DNA of 13,037 bases from JBEGTT01 sp041179245. GTDB taxonomy: Bacteria; Pseudomonadota; Gammaproteobacteria; Burkholderiales; Rhodocyclaceae. The notes below the pieces were generated by a model that was given only the letters and a program-made list of their open reading frames with translations, had not been told where the DNA came from and ran no database searches. The stretch is from the NCBI GenBank assembly GCA_041179245.1, contig JBEGTT010000009.1:1-13037 (forward strand), in the 5' to 3' direction. Numbering within the stretch: position 1 is the stretch's first letter; each line of letters opens with the position of its first letter. Below, piece by piece: positions 6,059 to 13,037 of the stretch. The translations under genes and the position numbers were made by a program.

Positions 6059-6108
6059 ACCTTCACGGTACAATCACAGGCTACCACCTAATCATTGATT
6101 GACCTTTC

Positions 6109-6360
6109 ATGGCAGCACCATCCTCTCTTACCCGCTACGGTTTCAGAATTCGTTCCAAAAATGGAGCAACCGTCGACAAACTGCTCATCATGGGCCGAAA
6201 TTCTGAAGATGCCAGCAGGAAACTCGCGCAGATGTACCCCGCCTGCGAAATTTTAAGTGCATGGCAGGAAACTCCCGGCTTCACCGGCTCACCACTAACC
6301 AATACGGCCCCTAAGGTCAGTTTTGAAGAAATAGCCGACCTAATCAATAACAAAATCTAA
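6109..6360 (+). CDS. Conserved hypothetical protein, 83 residues
   Basis: I do not recognise a characterised function. The protein begins MAAPSSLTRYGFRIRSKNGATVDKLLIMGRNSEDASRKLAQMYPACEIL, a pattern (R-I-R-x-x-x-G-x-x-V-x-x-L-x-I-x-G-R followed by an amphipathic helix and C-E-I-L) that looks like a compact beta-beta-alpha-beta fold. Similar small proteins seem to occur in betaproteobacteria. There is no signal peptide or membrane segment. It lies 50 bp after queG and 32 bp before proA on the same strand, so it is probably part of the same transcription unit. The base composition is like its neighbours. Confidence 0.7.
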   Translation: MAAPSSLTRYGFRIRSKNGATVDKLLIMGRNSEDASRKLAQMYPACEILSAWQETPGFTGSPLTNTAPKVSFEEIADLINNKI

Positions 6361-6392
6361 TCAACAGCAAACATTCAACAACGAGATTGACG

Positions 6393-7649
6393 ATGAACAT
6401 TCAGGAATACATGCAGACAGTCGGTCGTCAGGCTCGTGCCGCTTCCCGCCGTCTAGCGGGGGCAACAACGGCTGAAAAAAACGCAGCCCTACTGCACATC
6501 GCCTCAGCGATTCGCCGTGAAAAAACCGCACTGGTCGCCGCCAATCAGGAAGACCTTGCCGCTGCACGGGCAGCCGGCCTAGAAACCGCCATGCTTGACC
6601 GCCTAACCCTGTCCGAAAAAGGCATTGACAGCATGGCTGAGGGTGTTGAACAGGTCGCCACACTAGCCGACCCAATCGGCGAAATGACCGACATTAAATA
6701 TCGTCCGTCTGGTATCCAAGTTGGCAAGATGCGCGTGCCGCTCGGGGTGATCGGCATCATCTACGAATCACGCCCGAACGTCACCGCCGATGCCGCTGCG
6801 CTGTGCCTGAAATCCGGCAATGCAGCGATTCTGCGTGGTGGTTCCGAAGCTATCCGCTCCAACCGCGCCATTGCTGCGCTGGTGCAAGAAGGGCTGCAAG
6901 CGGCTGGTTTACCCGCTGATGCCGTGCAGGTCATAAACACCACCGACCGTGCCGCCGTGGGGGAACTTATCACGATGCGCGAATTCGTCGACGTCATCGT
7001 GCCGCGTGGCGGCAAGGGACTGATCGCCCGCCTGCTGGCCGAATCCCGCGTACCCATGATCCAGCACCTCGATGGCAACTGCCATGTTTATCTGGAAGAG
7101 GAAGCCGATCCGAACAAGGCGCTAAAAATTGTCGAGAACGCCAAGACCCAGCGCTACGGCACCTGCAATACCGCCGAATCGCTGCTAGTCGACCGCGCGG
7201 TCGCCACCATGCTGCTACCACCCATCGCGCACATGCTGACGAATAAGGGAGTCGAAATCAGAGGCTGTACCGAAACCTGCACCATCGTGCCGAATGCCAT
7301 CGCCGCCACGGAAGAGGATTACTACACCGAATATTTAGCGCCGATCATCTCGGTGAAAGTGGTATCCGGCATCGACGAAGCCATCGCCCACATCAACCAG
7401 TATTCTTCGCACCATACCGAAGCGATCATTACCGACAACCACCCCAAAGCCATGCGTTTCCTGCGCGAGGTTGATTCGGCGTCAGTGATGATCAACGCCT
7501 CAACCCGCTTCGCCGATGGTTTCGAATACGGACTGGGCGCTGAGATCGGTATTTCAACCGATAAAATCCACGCCCGCGGCCCGGTTGGCCTAGAAGGTCT
7601 GACTAGCCAGAAGTGGGTAGTGCTGGGCGACGGGCACGTTCGAGCTTAA
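6393..7649 (+). CDS. proA: Glutamate-5-semialdehyde dehydrogenase (gamma-glutamyl phosphate reductase) ProA
   Basis: A 418-residue cytosolic enzyme of proline biosynthesis that reduces gamma-glutamyl phosphate with NADPH to glutamate-5-semialdehyde. The aldehyde-dehydrogenase-like fold is clear: the cofactor-binding region has VPLGVIGIIYESRPNVT and LKSGNAAILRGGSEA; the active site has QRYGTCNTAESLL with catalytic Cys258; substrate-binding signatures are VIVPRGGKGLI and HLDGNCHVY; the C-terminus ends FEYGLGAEIGISTDKIHARGPVGLEGLTSQKWVV. The length is normal. I choose the ATG at 6393 (with GAG 7 bases upstream) over an in-frame TTG at 6387. The proB partner is not in the window. It sits 32 bp after a small hypothetical gene and 9 bp before a glycosyltransferase gene. 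Confidence 0.97.
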   Translation: MNIQEYMQTVGRQARAASRRLAGATTAEKNAALLHIASAIRREKTALVAANQEDLAAARAAGLETAMLDRLTLSEKGIDSMAEGVEQVATLADPIGEMTDIKYRPSGIQVGKMRVPLGVIGIIYESRPNVTADAAALCLKSGNAAILRGGSEAIRSNRAIAALVQEGLQAAGLPADAVQVINTTDRAAVGELITMREFVDVIVPRGGKGLIARLLAESRVPMIQHLDGNCHVYLEEEADPNKALKIVENAKTQRYGTCNTAESLLVDRAVATMLLPPIAHMLTNKGVEIRGCTETCTIVPNAIAATEEDYYTEYLAPIISVKVVSGIDEAIAHINQYSSHHTEAIITDNHPKAMRFLREVDSASVMINASTRFADGFEYGLGAEIGISTDKIHARGPVGLEGLTSQKWVVLGDGHVRA

Positions 7650-7658
7650 TCAAACACT

Positions 7659-9284
7659 GTGCGTCAATCCCGATTTACCTATCTGCTGCTGGGTCTGCTG
7701 ACCTTGCTCGTGTTGGTTCCCGGCATTTGGGAACCCACCGGTTTATCTGGCAAAGACGAATATTTTCTCGGCTTACGTACGCCGATGGAAATGATGGCGA
7801 GAGGTGACTGGTTAGTCCCGTTTTTAGATGGCGCACCACGAATTCGCAAGCCCCCTCTGTTGTATTGGTTAGGACGTAGCAGCTACGAAATTTTTGGCAT
7901 TTCACTAAGCAGTGCCCGAATGGTCACCGTTTTATTCAGCGTGCTACTGGTGATTTCAACCGCAGGCATTGCCCGTCGATTGCTTTCTCGCCCGCAGCAA
8001 GCCTGGATTGCTGGGGGTGTTTTGCTGGCTTGTCTTGGACTACACACCGAAGGCCGCCGTTTCATGCTGGACATCCCCGTTGTCGCACTATCCACTGCGG
8101 CTTTCTGGGCTTGGCTGGTCTGGCTGGATTGCCGGCGTTGGTTTGTATTAACCCTAGCCGCCTTACTCCTCGCCGCAGGGTTTATGGTCAAAGGCCCGGT
8201 TGTGCTGCTGGTTTTACTGGGAGGGGGAATTGCCCATAGCTGGTGCTACCGCACCCCCAATCCACCACTCCAGAAAAATATGCATTCTCTGGTCATTCAT
8301 TTTCTGTTGCTTTTAGCACTGACCCTTCCTTGGTTTTGGGTTGTTCGGCAACTCTACCCAGACGCGGTTGCCGCCGTGGTGACCGATGAAGTGGAGTCTC
8401 GCCAGTTTCTAAATCTGACACCAGGAATATTCTTTGGCCTGCTCAATATCAGCCTACCTTGGTTTTTTGTTTTTTTCGCCAGCCTTTGGCAAATCCGCCG
8501 AGAACGTGGCCTGCCTAGAGCCTTGCTGGTTTGGTTCGCGATTACCTTTATTCCTTTTTTATTCCTCAAAAGTTTTGACCGTTATCTCCTCGGCTCTTTG
8601 GTGCCATTGGCGTTACTAGTTGCCATGCGGATCGAACTCCCCAACCAACGCCCAGTGTGGGCTTTCCGAGCGGGGCTGCTCATCGCCTGTCTGCTAGGTT
8701 TAGGGTTATCCGGCTTTGCTGCATGGTTCCACTTACCCGGCTGGGGATGGCTCGCCTTGCCAATGGCCTATCTGATCTGGGCATGGTTTAAGCCAACACG
8801 GCGTTCAATCAGGCATTTACTGGCTGCACCAGCCTTGTATTGGCTGGCCCTGATGGCCAGCGTTTTCCCCAGCCTAGGTGTTGGCGCCATTCCACCCGAG
8901 GTGGTGGATACGGCAAAAACAGAATCAGTAGCCCTCTATGAAGGCCCGCAACCGGCGATGCTGGCCATTTTGTCCGCCCAACCGCATCGCCACTACGCCT
9001 TTCTGCGCCCAGAGGATTTTATAAAATTGGGGCATAGCGACATCTTTGCCGAAGAAATGGCGTTTGATCGACTCTTCCGTGACGCTAAAAATGCGGGCGT
9101 TACCCTACGAGAGAAAAACTGTTTCCTTACCCTCGCTAGCCATGGTTCCGGAATTCGCTTCACCAAACCCGGGGCTAGCCCAGCAGATTGGCAAGAAGCG
9201 TTTACAACCCGTGATCTAACACCGCTAAAAACGCGCATCTGTTCGTTTACCGCTACGCATACTGTGGCTGGGGTTGCGCCATGA
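7659..9284 (+). CDS. ArnT/PMT-like membrane glycosyltransferase (GT-C fold)
   Basis: A 541-residue inner-membrane protein with about ten to twelve hydrophobic helices and a C-terminal part (about 410-541) that is more soluble and probably periplasmic. The first external loop after helix 1 holds LSGKDEYFLG with the acidic pair D33-E34 typical of this superfamily, followed by GDWLVPFLDGAPRIRKPPLLYW, closely matching the ArnT and PMT_2 signature. Such enzymes move a sugar from an undecaprenyl-phosphate carrier to lipid A, another lipid or a protein on the periplasmic side. The exact donor and acceptor cannot be told; lipid A modification with aminoarabinose is not implied, since no arn genes are nearby. 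The start is GTG at 7659, 9 bp after proA, without a strong ribosome-binding site. The stop overlaps the next gene as ATGA. Confidence 0.88.
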   Translation: MRQSRFTYLLLGLLTLLVLVPGIWEPTGLSGKDEYFLGLRTPMEMMARGDWLVPFLDGAPRIRKPPLLYWLGRSSYEIFGISLSSARMVTVLFSVLLVISTAGIARRLLSRPQQAWIAGGVLLACLGLHTEGRRFMLDIPVVALSTAAFWAWLVWLDCRRWFVLTLAALLLAAGFMVKGPVVLLVLLGGGIAHSWCYRTPNPPLQKNMHSLVIHFLLLLALTLPWFWVVRQLYPDAVAAVVTDEVESRQFLNLTPGIFFGLLNISLPWFFVFFASLWQIRRERGLPRALLVWFAITFIPFLFLKSFDRYLLGSLVPLALLVAMRIELPNQRPVWAFRAGLLIACLLGLGLSGFAAWFHLPGWGWLALPMAYLIWAWFKPTRRSIRHLLAAPALYWLALMASVFPSLGVGAIPPEVVDTAKTESVALYEGPQPAMLAILSAQPHRHYAFLRPEDFIKLGHSDIFAEEMAFDRLFRDAKNAGVTLREKNCFLTLASHGSGIRFTKPGASPADWQEAFTTRDLTPLKTRICSFTATHTVAGVAP

Positions 9285-10654
9285 AACTAGCCTTCCGAGA
9301 ACCGGAGTGGCATGCATTTCTAGCTTTTGCCGTTTTCCTGATGGTGCTTGGTTTATCCCTGTTAACCCAGCCAAAATTATCGCAACCTCAGTTTTTACCC
9401 GCTGCCACATCCCCTGAAACCGCCGCACAAAAACCTTGGATGAAACGAGAGTTTCTGCCGATTGCGGCCCCCTCGGTTCATGCGCCCACCCTCACTGAAC
9501 TACCCGATGGACGAATCGCCGCCGCTTGGTTTGCCGGCTCGCGAGAAGGGGCTGACGATGTTCGAATCGTTATGAGCCTACGCGGTGAAAGCCCGATTGA
9601 CGAAGAGGCTCAAGCACAAACCACCCAAACCCACAGCAAACCCAAAGCTGCTGTCGCACCGTTACGCTGGCAGCCCCCCCGCACCATCGCCAACCGCGAG
9701 CAAACGGTTCGTGATACCCGGCGAAGCATCCGAAAACTAGGCAACCCTGTTTTATTTGTTGATGACCAACGCCTTCATCTTTTTTATGTCAGCGCCAGTC
9801 TGGGTGGCTGGGCTGGCAGTTCCATCAACCATCGTTACTCCGATGACCAAGGCGAACACTGGTCTACTGCCACCAAGCTGATTACTTCGCCTTTTCTCAA
9901 TGTCAGCACACTCGCCAGAACGCCCCCGTTAAAACTCACTGACGGCTCAATTGGTTTACCGGTCTACCACGAGCTATTTCACAAGCATGGCGAGTGGCTA
10001 CGTATTTCTCCACAAGGCGATGTGATTAGCAAAACCCGCATGCCTCATTCCCGACACACCTTACAACCCAGCGTTGTTTCTTTAGACAGCCAAAGGGCGA
10101 TTGCGCTACTGCGGGATGCGGGAGCGGGTAAGGGACATATTCAAATCAGTACCACCGAAGATGGCGGACAACACTGGCTACCCGGCCCAGCACTTCCGCT
10201 CACCAATCCCAACTCATCCATTGCCGCGCTCAGGCTACAGGATGGTCGCTTCCTGTTAGCTGCCAACCCCGGTGAAGGCCGACACATTCTGGATCTGTGG
10301 GTCGCGCCTGCCCCCAATAGAGAACAGCCACTCACCTTGCGCTGGGAAAAAGTCACCACGATTGATACCCCCACTTCGCTTTCTGCCACCGAAACGGGCC
10401 AAAACACCATCACCGCCACCCTTAACGCAAGCGGGGGTGGGAGTGGAGGTGTAAATGGAAGCGGCCCGGCCATCACCGATGAAAGCTCCTACCCAGCATT
10501 ACTACAAACACGAGATGGGCTGATCCATCTGGCCTATACGTGGCACCGGCAACGCATCCAGATAGTCAGTTTTAACCTGGCTTGGCTAGACGCAAACAAG
10601 AGCGATCAGCAAACCAAGCACCACGGCAAGCAACGAACGGGAAAGGCAGGATGA
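9281..10654 (+). CDS. Membrane-anchored sialidase-like BNR/Asp-box protein
   Basis: 457 residues. An N-terminal hydrophobic helix (about 11-28) without a clear cleavage site suggests a signal anchor with the rest in the periplasm. The remainder is a six-bladed-propeller-type BNR_2 domain: APTLTELPDGRIAAAWFAGSREG at about 68-90, two Asp boxes S/TxDxGxxW (SDDQGEHW at 187-194, TEDGGQHW at 292-299), LQPSVVSL, NPNSSIAALRLQDGRFLLAANP and YPALLQTRDGLIHLAYTWHR near the end. This family includes exo-sialidases, but members outside animal-associated bacteria often lack proven sialidase activity, and I could not confirm the three-arginine site. Unusual segments are a Gln/Thr/Lys-rich insert (about 109-126), a Gly/Ser-rich linker (384-395) and a basic tail. 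Translation is coupled to the upstream glycosyltransferase by ATGA. Confidence 0.85.
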   Translation: MKLAFREPEWHAFLAFAVFLMVLGLSLLTQPKLSQPQFLPAATSPETAAQKPWMKREFLPIAAPSVHAPTLTELPDGRIAAAWFAGSREGADDVRIVMSLRGESPIDEEAQAQTTQTHSKPKAAVAPLRWQPPRTIANREQTVRDTRRSIRKLGNPVLFVDDQRLHLFYVSASLGGWAGSSINHRYSDDQGEHWSTATKLITSPFLNVSTLARTPPLKLTDGSIGLPVYHELFHKHGEWLRISPQGDVISKTRMPHSRHTLQPSVVSLDSQRAIALLRDAGAGKGHIQISTTEDGGQHWLPGPALPLTNPNSSIAALRLQDGRFLLAANPGEGRHILDLWVAPAPNREQPLTLRWEKVTTIDTPTSLSATETGQNTITATLNASGGGSGGVNGSGPAITDESSYPALLQTRDGLIHLAYTWHRQRIQIVSFNLAWLDANKSDQQTKHHGKQRTGKAG

Positions 10655-10658
10655 AACC

Positions 10659-11276
10659 GTGAGCGCCATTTCTCTCACCGCCTTTACCCCCATCGTTTCG
10701 CCCGCCGTAGGCACTGTCCTAGGCTGGTTTGCCAGCGCGATTATCTTAACGGCCCTGTGCAACCGATTCCTCCCGTGGCCGCAAGGCTGTCGTGATAATT
10801 CGCTGATTTTCTGTGGATTGATTTTGCTGATGCTACTACCGGTTGGCGACCACCCCGGCCTCGCCGCTGGCCTGCACGGCATGCTGGGCACACCCTCAGG
10901 CACGCTCTGGCAACTTTCCGTACTGACTTGCCTTAATCGCCCGTGGCCACCGTTTCCTGCCCGCCGAGTACTGTGGCTAATAATTATCCTGATGGCTGGG
11001 TATTTTGCCCTGTCGCTAGGCGTAGGAAGTATGGTCATCGACGGGATGCCTGATCCCTATGGTTTGGGATTCTCCCCTGATGTTCTATGGATTGCTCTCG
11101 TAGTAGGCGCTTACCTGCTTTACCGTTATCAGCAGACCGGATGGCTGATTATCCTGACCATCAACATCCTGCTTTGGCGCACCGGGCTGCTGCCTTCCCG
11201 CAATCTGTTGGATGTGATGTTCGACCCCATGCTGCTCGCTGTACTAGTTTGGCATGGGGTACAAAGACGGGCTTAG
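10659..11276 (+). CDS. Small polytopic membrane protein, unknown function
   Basis: 205 residues with about six hydrophobic segments, near 15-33, 48-64, 103-125, 141-155, 160-175 and 187-200. I recognise no catalytic motif. The loop PDPYGLGFSPD (131-141) between segments 3 and 4 is the most distinctive part. The start is GTG at 10659, 4 bp after the stop of the sialidase-like gene, with GGCAGGA nearby as a ribosome-binding site. It belongs to the same three-gene unit as the glycosyltransferase and sialidase-like protein and may be their membrane partner, but this rests on position alone. The stop overlaps the stop of the convergent phosphomannomutase gene by 4 bp. Confidence 0.75.
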   Translation: MSAISLTAFTPIVSPAVGTVLGWFASAIILTALCNRFLPWPQGCRDNSLIFCGLILLMLLPVGDHPGLAAGLHGMLGTPSGTLWQLSVLTCLNRPWPPFPARRVLWLIIILMAGYFALSLGVGSMVIDGMPDPYGLGFSPDVLWIALVVGAYLLYRYQQTGWLIILTINILLWRTGLLPSRNLLDVMFDPMLLAVLVWHGVQRRA

Positions 11277-12679
11277 AACGGTAAGTTTATGCCCGGCCAG
11301 ACTTGGATTAAGGCTGCACGGAACTCAGCCTGGATCGCTTCCAGCGTGGCGGCATCATCCGCTTCAAAACGCAGGACAACCACCGGTGTAGTGTTGGACG
11401 GGCGAGCCAAACCAAAACCGTTGGCGTATTCGACGCGAACGCCGTCAATCGTAATCTTGTCCACAGACGCAGGGAACTGACCTTCAGCCTGTAATTTCGC
11501 CACCAGTTTGAATGGCTCACCTTCGGCCATCTTGATATTCAATTCCGGTGTTGAGGGAGAATTGGGTAAGGATTTTAGGGGGGCATTAGCATCTGCTGAA
11601 CGACTAAGAATTTCCAGCAAACGCGCACCGGTATACAGCCCGTCATCGAAACCATACCAACGTTCTTTAAAGAAAGTGTGACCGGACATTTCTCCAGCGA
11701 GCGGGGCACCGGTTTCCTTGAGCTTGGCTTTCACCAGCGCATGGCCGGTATTCCACATCAGCGGTTCACCACCATGCTGCTTGATCCACGGCGCCAGCAA
11801 ACGGGTGCATTTCACGTCATAAATAATCTGTCCGCCGGGAACACGCGAAAGCACATCAGCGGCAAACAACATTAGCTGGCGATCAGGGAAAATCACCTCA
11901 CCATCTTTCGTCACCACGCCTAAACGATCACCATCACCATCAAAAGCAATACCTAATTCCGCATCGGTTTCTTTTAATGCGCGGATCACATCGGCCAGGT
12001 TTTCTGGCTTGGAGGGGTCGGGATGGTGGTTCGGAAAATTACCATCCACTTCACAAAACAAGGGAACAATCTCGCAACCCAAGCGCTTGAACAGTTCCGG
12101 CGCTATCGCTCCCGCCACCCCATTGCCACAGTCCATCACGATTTTCATTGGGCGAGCCAGCTTCACATCACCGACAATTTTTTCAACGTAGGCAGCCAAC
12201 ACATCCGCACTTCGGCGAATACCGGGCGCTCCCAGCGTTGCTGCCTTAATCACGTCGCCGGCTTCAATGCGCGCTTCTATCCCTTTACGCAAATCCTGAA
12301 TTGCTTCCAACGCCAGCGTTGTGCCGCCAATCACCATCTTCAGGCCGTTGTAATCGGGAGGATTGTGGCTACCCGTCACAGACACGCAGCTATGGCAACC
12401 CAGCTCGTAAGCCGCAAAATAGGTCACTGGCGTGGGCACACAACCGACATCAATCGCATCAATCCCTGCGGCACAAATTCCATCCATCAGGGCACCAGAA
12501 AGTTCAGGGCCGGATAAGCGACCATCGCGTCCCACGGCAATCGCGGTTTGCCCTTGCTCTGCGGCCAAAGAGCCGAGTGCTTGACCCACGAGATAAACCA
12601 CCTCGGCGGTTAACGATTTACCGACGATCCCACGAATGTCGTAGGCCTTGAAAATTTCCGCAGGAAGCTGTGTTGTCAT
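11273..12679 (-). CDS. Phosphomannomutase/phosphoglucomutase (AlgC type)
   Basis: A 468-residue cytosolic alpha-D-phosphohexomutase that interconverts the 6- and 1-phosphates of mannose and glucose, feeding GDP-mannose and UDP-glucose pathways for LPS and exopolysaccharide. Signatures in order: IFKAYDIRGIVG near the N-terminus; the phosphoserine loop VTGSHNPPDYNG with S104; metal-binding FDGDGDRLG with D247, D249, D251; the sugar-recognition loop GEMSGH (329-334); and the phosphate-binding loop RPSNTTP (426-432). The size and spacing match Pseudomonas AlgC (463 residues). I choose ATG at 12679 (MTTQLPAEIFKAYDIRG) because an open extension to 12844 overlaps the upstream gene and adds no family sequence. 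It lies 25 bp after an NTF2-like gene, so the two are probably one operon with a promoter outside the window. Confidence 0.95.
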   Translation of the reverse strand: MTTQLPAEIFKAYDIRGIVGKSLTAEVVYLVGQALGSLAAEQGQTAIAVGRDGRLSGPELSGALMDGICAAGIDAIDVGCVPTPVTYFAAYELGCHSCVSVTGSHNPPDYNGLKMVIGGTTLALEAIQDLRKGIEARIEAGDVIKAATLGAPGIRRSADVLAAYVEKIVGDVKLARPMKIVMDCGNGVAGAIAPELFKRLGCEIVPLFCEVDGNFPNHHPDPSKPENLADVIRALKETDAELGIAFDGDGDRLGVVTKDGEVIFPDRQLMLFAADVLSRVPGGQIIYDVKCTRLLAPWIKQHGGEPLMWNTGHALVKAKLKETGAPLAGEMSGHTFFKERWYGFDDGLYTGARLLEILSRSADANAPLKSLPNSPSTPELNIKMAEGEPFKLVAKLQAEGQFPASVDKITIDGVRVEYANGFGLARPSNTTPVVVLRFEADDAATLEAIQAEFRAALIQVWPGINLPF

Positions 12680-12704
12680 GTCGGAGTATTTCTCTATGAG
12701 TGAA

Positions 12705-13037
12705 TTAGTGAAGAATACGGTGGTCTGGCACGGCATGTTCAGTGTCAATCGCAGCGGTAGATTGGTGGGAAACCAATCGCCAGCCGTGAGCGCCCCGCAT
12801 GTAGACATTGGTTGAATACAAGGGACCGTGCGGCGTGGGGTCATCCCCCACGAATAGGGTTTCCTGGACGAGATGGACTGCCATCACCATGCTTTGCCAG
12901 TGGTGCAATGGGGTAACAGCAACCTTCAGGCTTTGACTTAACACGCTTTGCCAACCTTCACGAATCTGCTCCAAACCCAGAAATCGCTGACCTGTGGGAT
13001 GAACGCAAACCACATCTTCTTCCATAGACCAAAGTGA
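12705..13037 (-). CDS. NTF2/SnoaL-like protein, N-terminus beyond the window edge (partial)
   Basis: The reading frame is open to the last base, so only the C-terminal 110 residues are seen; the family is about 120-140 long, so perhaps 10-30 residues are missing. The ATG at 13025 is probably internal, since the preceding codons (S-L-W-S) continue the typical pattern before EEDVVCVHPTGQRFLGLEQIREGW. A second beta region follows (QETLFVGDDPTPHGPLYSTNVYMRGAHGWRLVSHQST), with the conserved WRLVSHQS ending of the SnoaL_3-like fold. The cone-shaped domain binds small ligands or acts as an isomerase; a specific reaction cannot be assigned. The gene ends 25 bp before phosphomannomutase on the same strand. 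Confidence 0.8.
   Translation of the reverse strand, partial: SLWSMEEDVVCVHPTGQRFLGLEQIREGWQSVLSQSLKVAVTPLHHWQSMVMAVHLVQETLFVGDDPTPHGPLYSTNVYMRGAHGWRLVSHQSTAAIDTEHAVPDHRILH

Noticed and set aside
6046..6074. Possible promoter with TACAAT at 6069-6074 before the hypothetical gene
   Set aside because: No credible -35 element about 17 bases upstream; too weak to call.
7659..9284. Naming the glycosyltransferase arnT
   Set aside because: Family-level match only; no other arn genes are near and the acceptor is unknown.
10586..11038. A 150-codon minus-strand open frame opposite the membrane protein gene
   Set aside because: No hydrophobic or domain pattern; the plus-strand product has coherent membrane segments and operon spacing.
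12023..12517. A 164-codon plus-strand open frame opposite phosphomannomutase
   Set aside because: Antisense shadow; the opposite strand encodes every phosphohexomutase signature across this stretch.

Overview
The window looks like a piece of a proteobacterial chromosome, more likely beta- than gammaproteobacterial. This rests on an AlgC-type phosphomannomutase/phosphoglucomutase, the ProA and QueG sequences, and a small lipoprotein of a type I associate with these classes; no rRNA or other taxonomic marker is present. It splits into a mobile, partly decayed left third (about 1-4690) and an ordinary-looking chromosomal right two thirds (about 4690-13037).

Left region. An IS91-family element on the minus strand holds an HUH (Y2) transposase (116-1219). 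Just upstream, and joined to it by an ATGA stop/start overlap, is a tyrosine recombinase (1216-2123). That recombinase is split into two frames at a run of eight A residues, with its catalytic residues divided between the two halves. To the right is an integron attC recombination site on the plus strand (2236-2300). Its last core site (R') has been interrupted by a second insertion sequence of the IS1182 type (2301-4080). This IS has 15-bp terminal inverted repeats (14/15 match) and is flanked by a GTT direct repeat; removing the IS and one GTT restores a canonical R' site, GTTAGGC. The IS1182 transposase carries all three DDE residues but has lost its normal C-terminus to a one-base frameshift.

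Beyond the IS lies one integron gene cassette (about 4082-4665). It carries overlapping DUF4160 and DUF2442 genes, a toxin-antitoxin-like pair, and ends in the left half of an attC (GCCTAAC...). That half-site is the exact complement of the R' at the cassette's start. The right half of this attC is gone and chromosomal sequence follows. No integron integrase gene is visible, so this is either the distal end of an array or an integrase-less cassette remnant.

Right region. On the plus strand are a small putative lipoprotein, queG (epoxyqueuosine reductase, tRNA modification), an 83-residue hypothetical protein, proA (proline biosynthesis), and then a tightly packed three-gene unit: an ArnT/PMT-type membrane glycosyltransferase, a membrane-anchored BNR/Asp-box sialidase-like protein, and a six-helix membrane protein. 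The first two genes of this unit overlap by ATGA and the third follows after 4 bp. The unit plausibly acts on an envelope glycan, but its substrate is unknown. It converges, with overlapping stop codons, on a minus-strand pair: an NTF2/SnoaL-like protein (cut by the window edge) and, 25 bp downstream of it, phosphomannomutase/phosphoglucomutase, which supplies hexose-1-phosphates for envelope sugars.

No tRNA, rRNA, CRISPR array or convincing riboswitch was seen.
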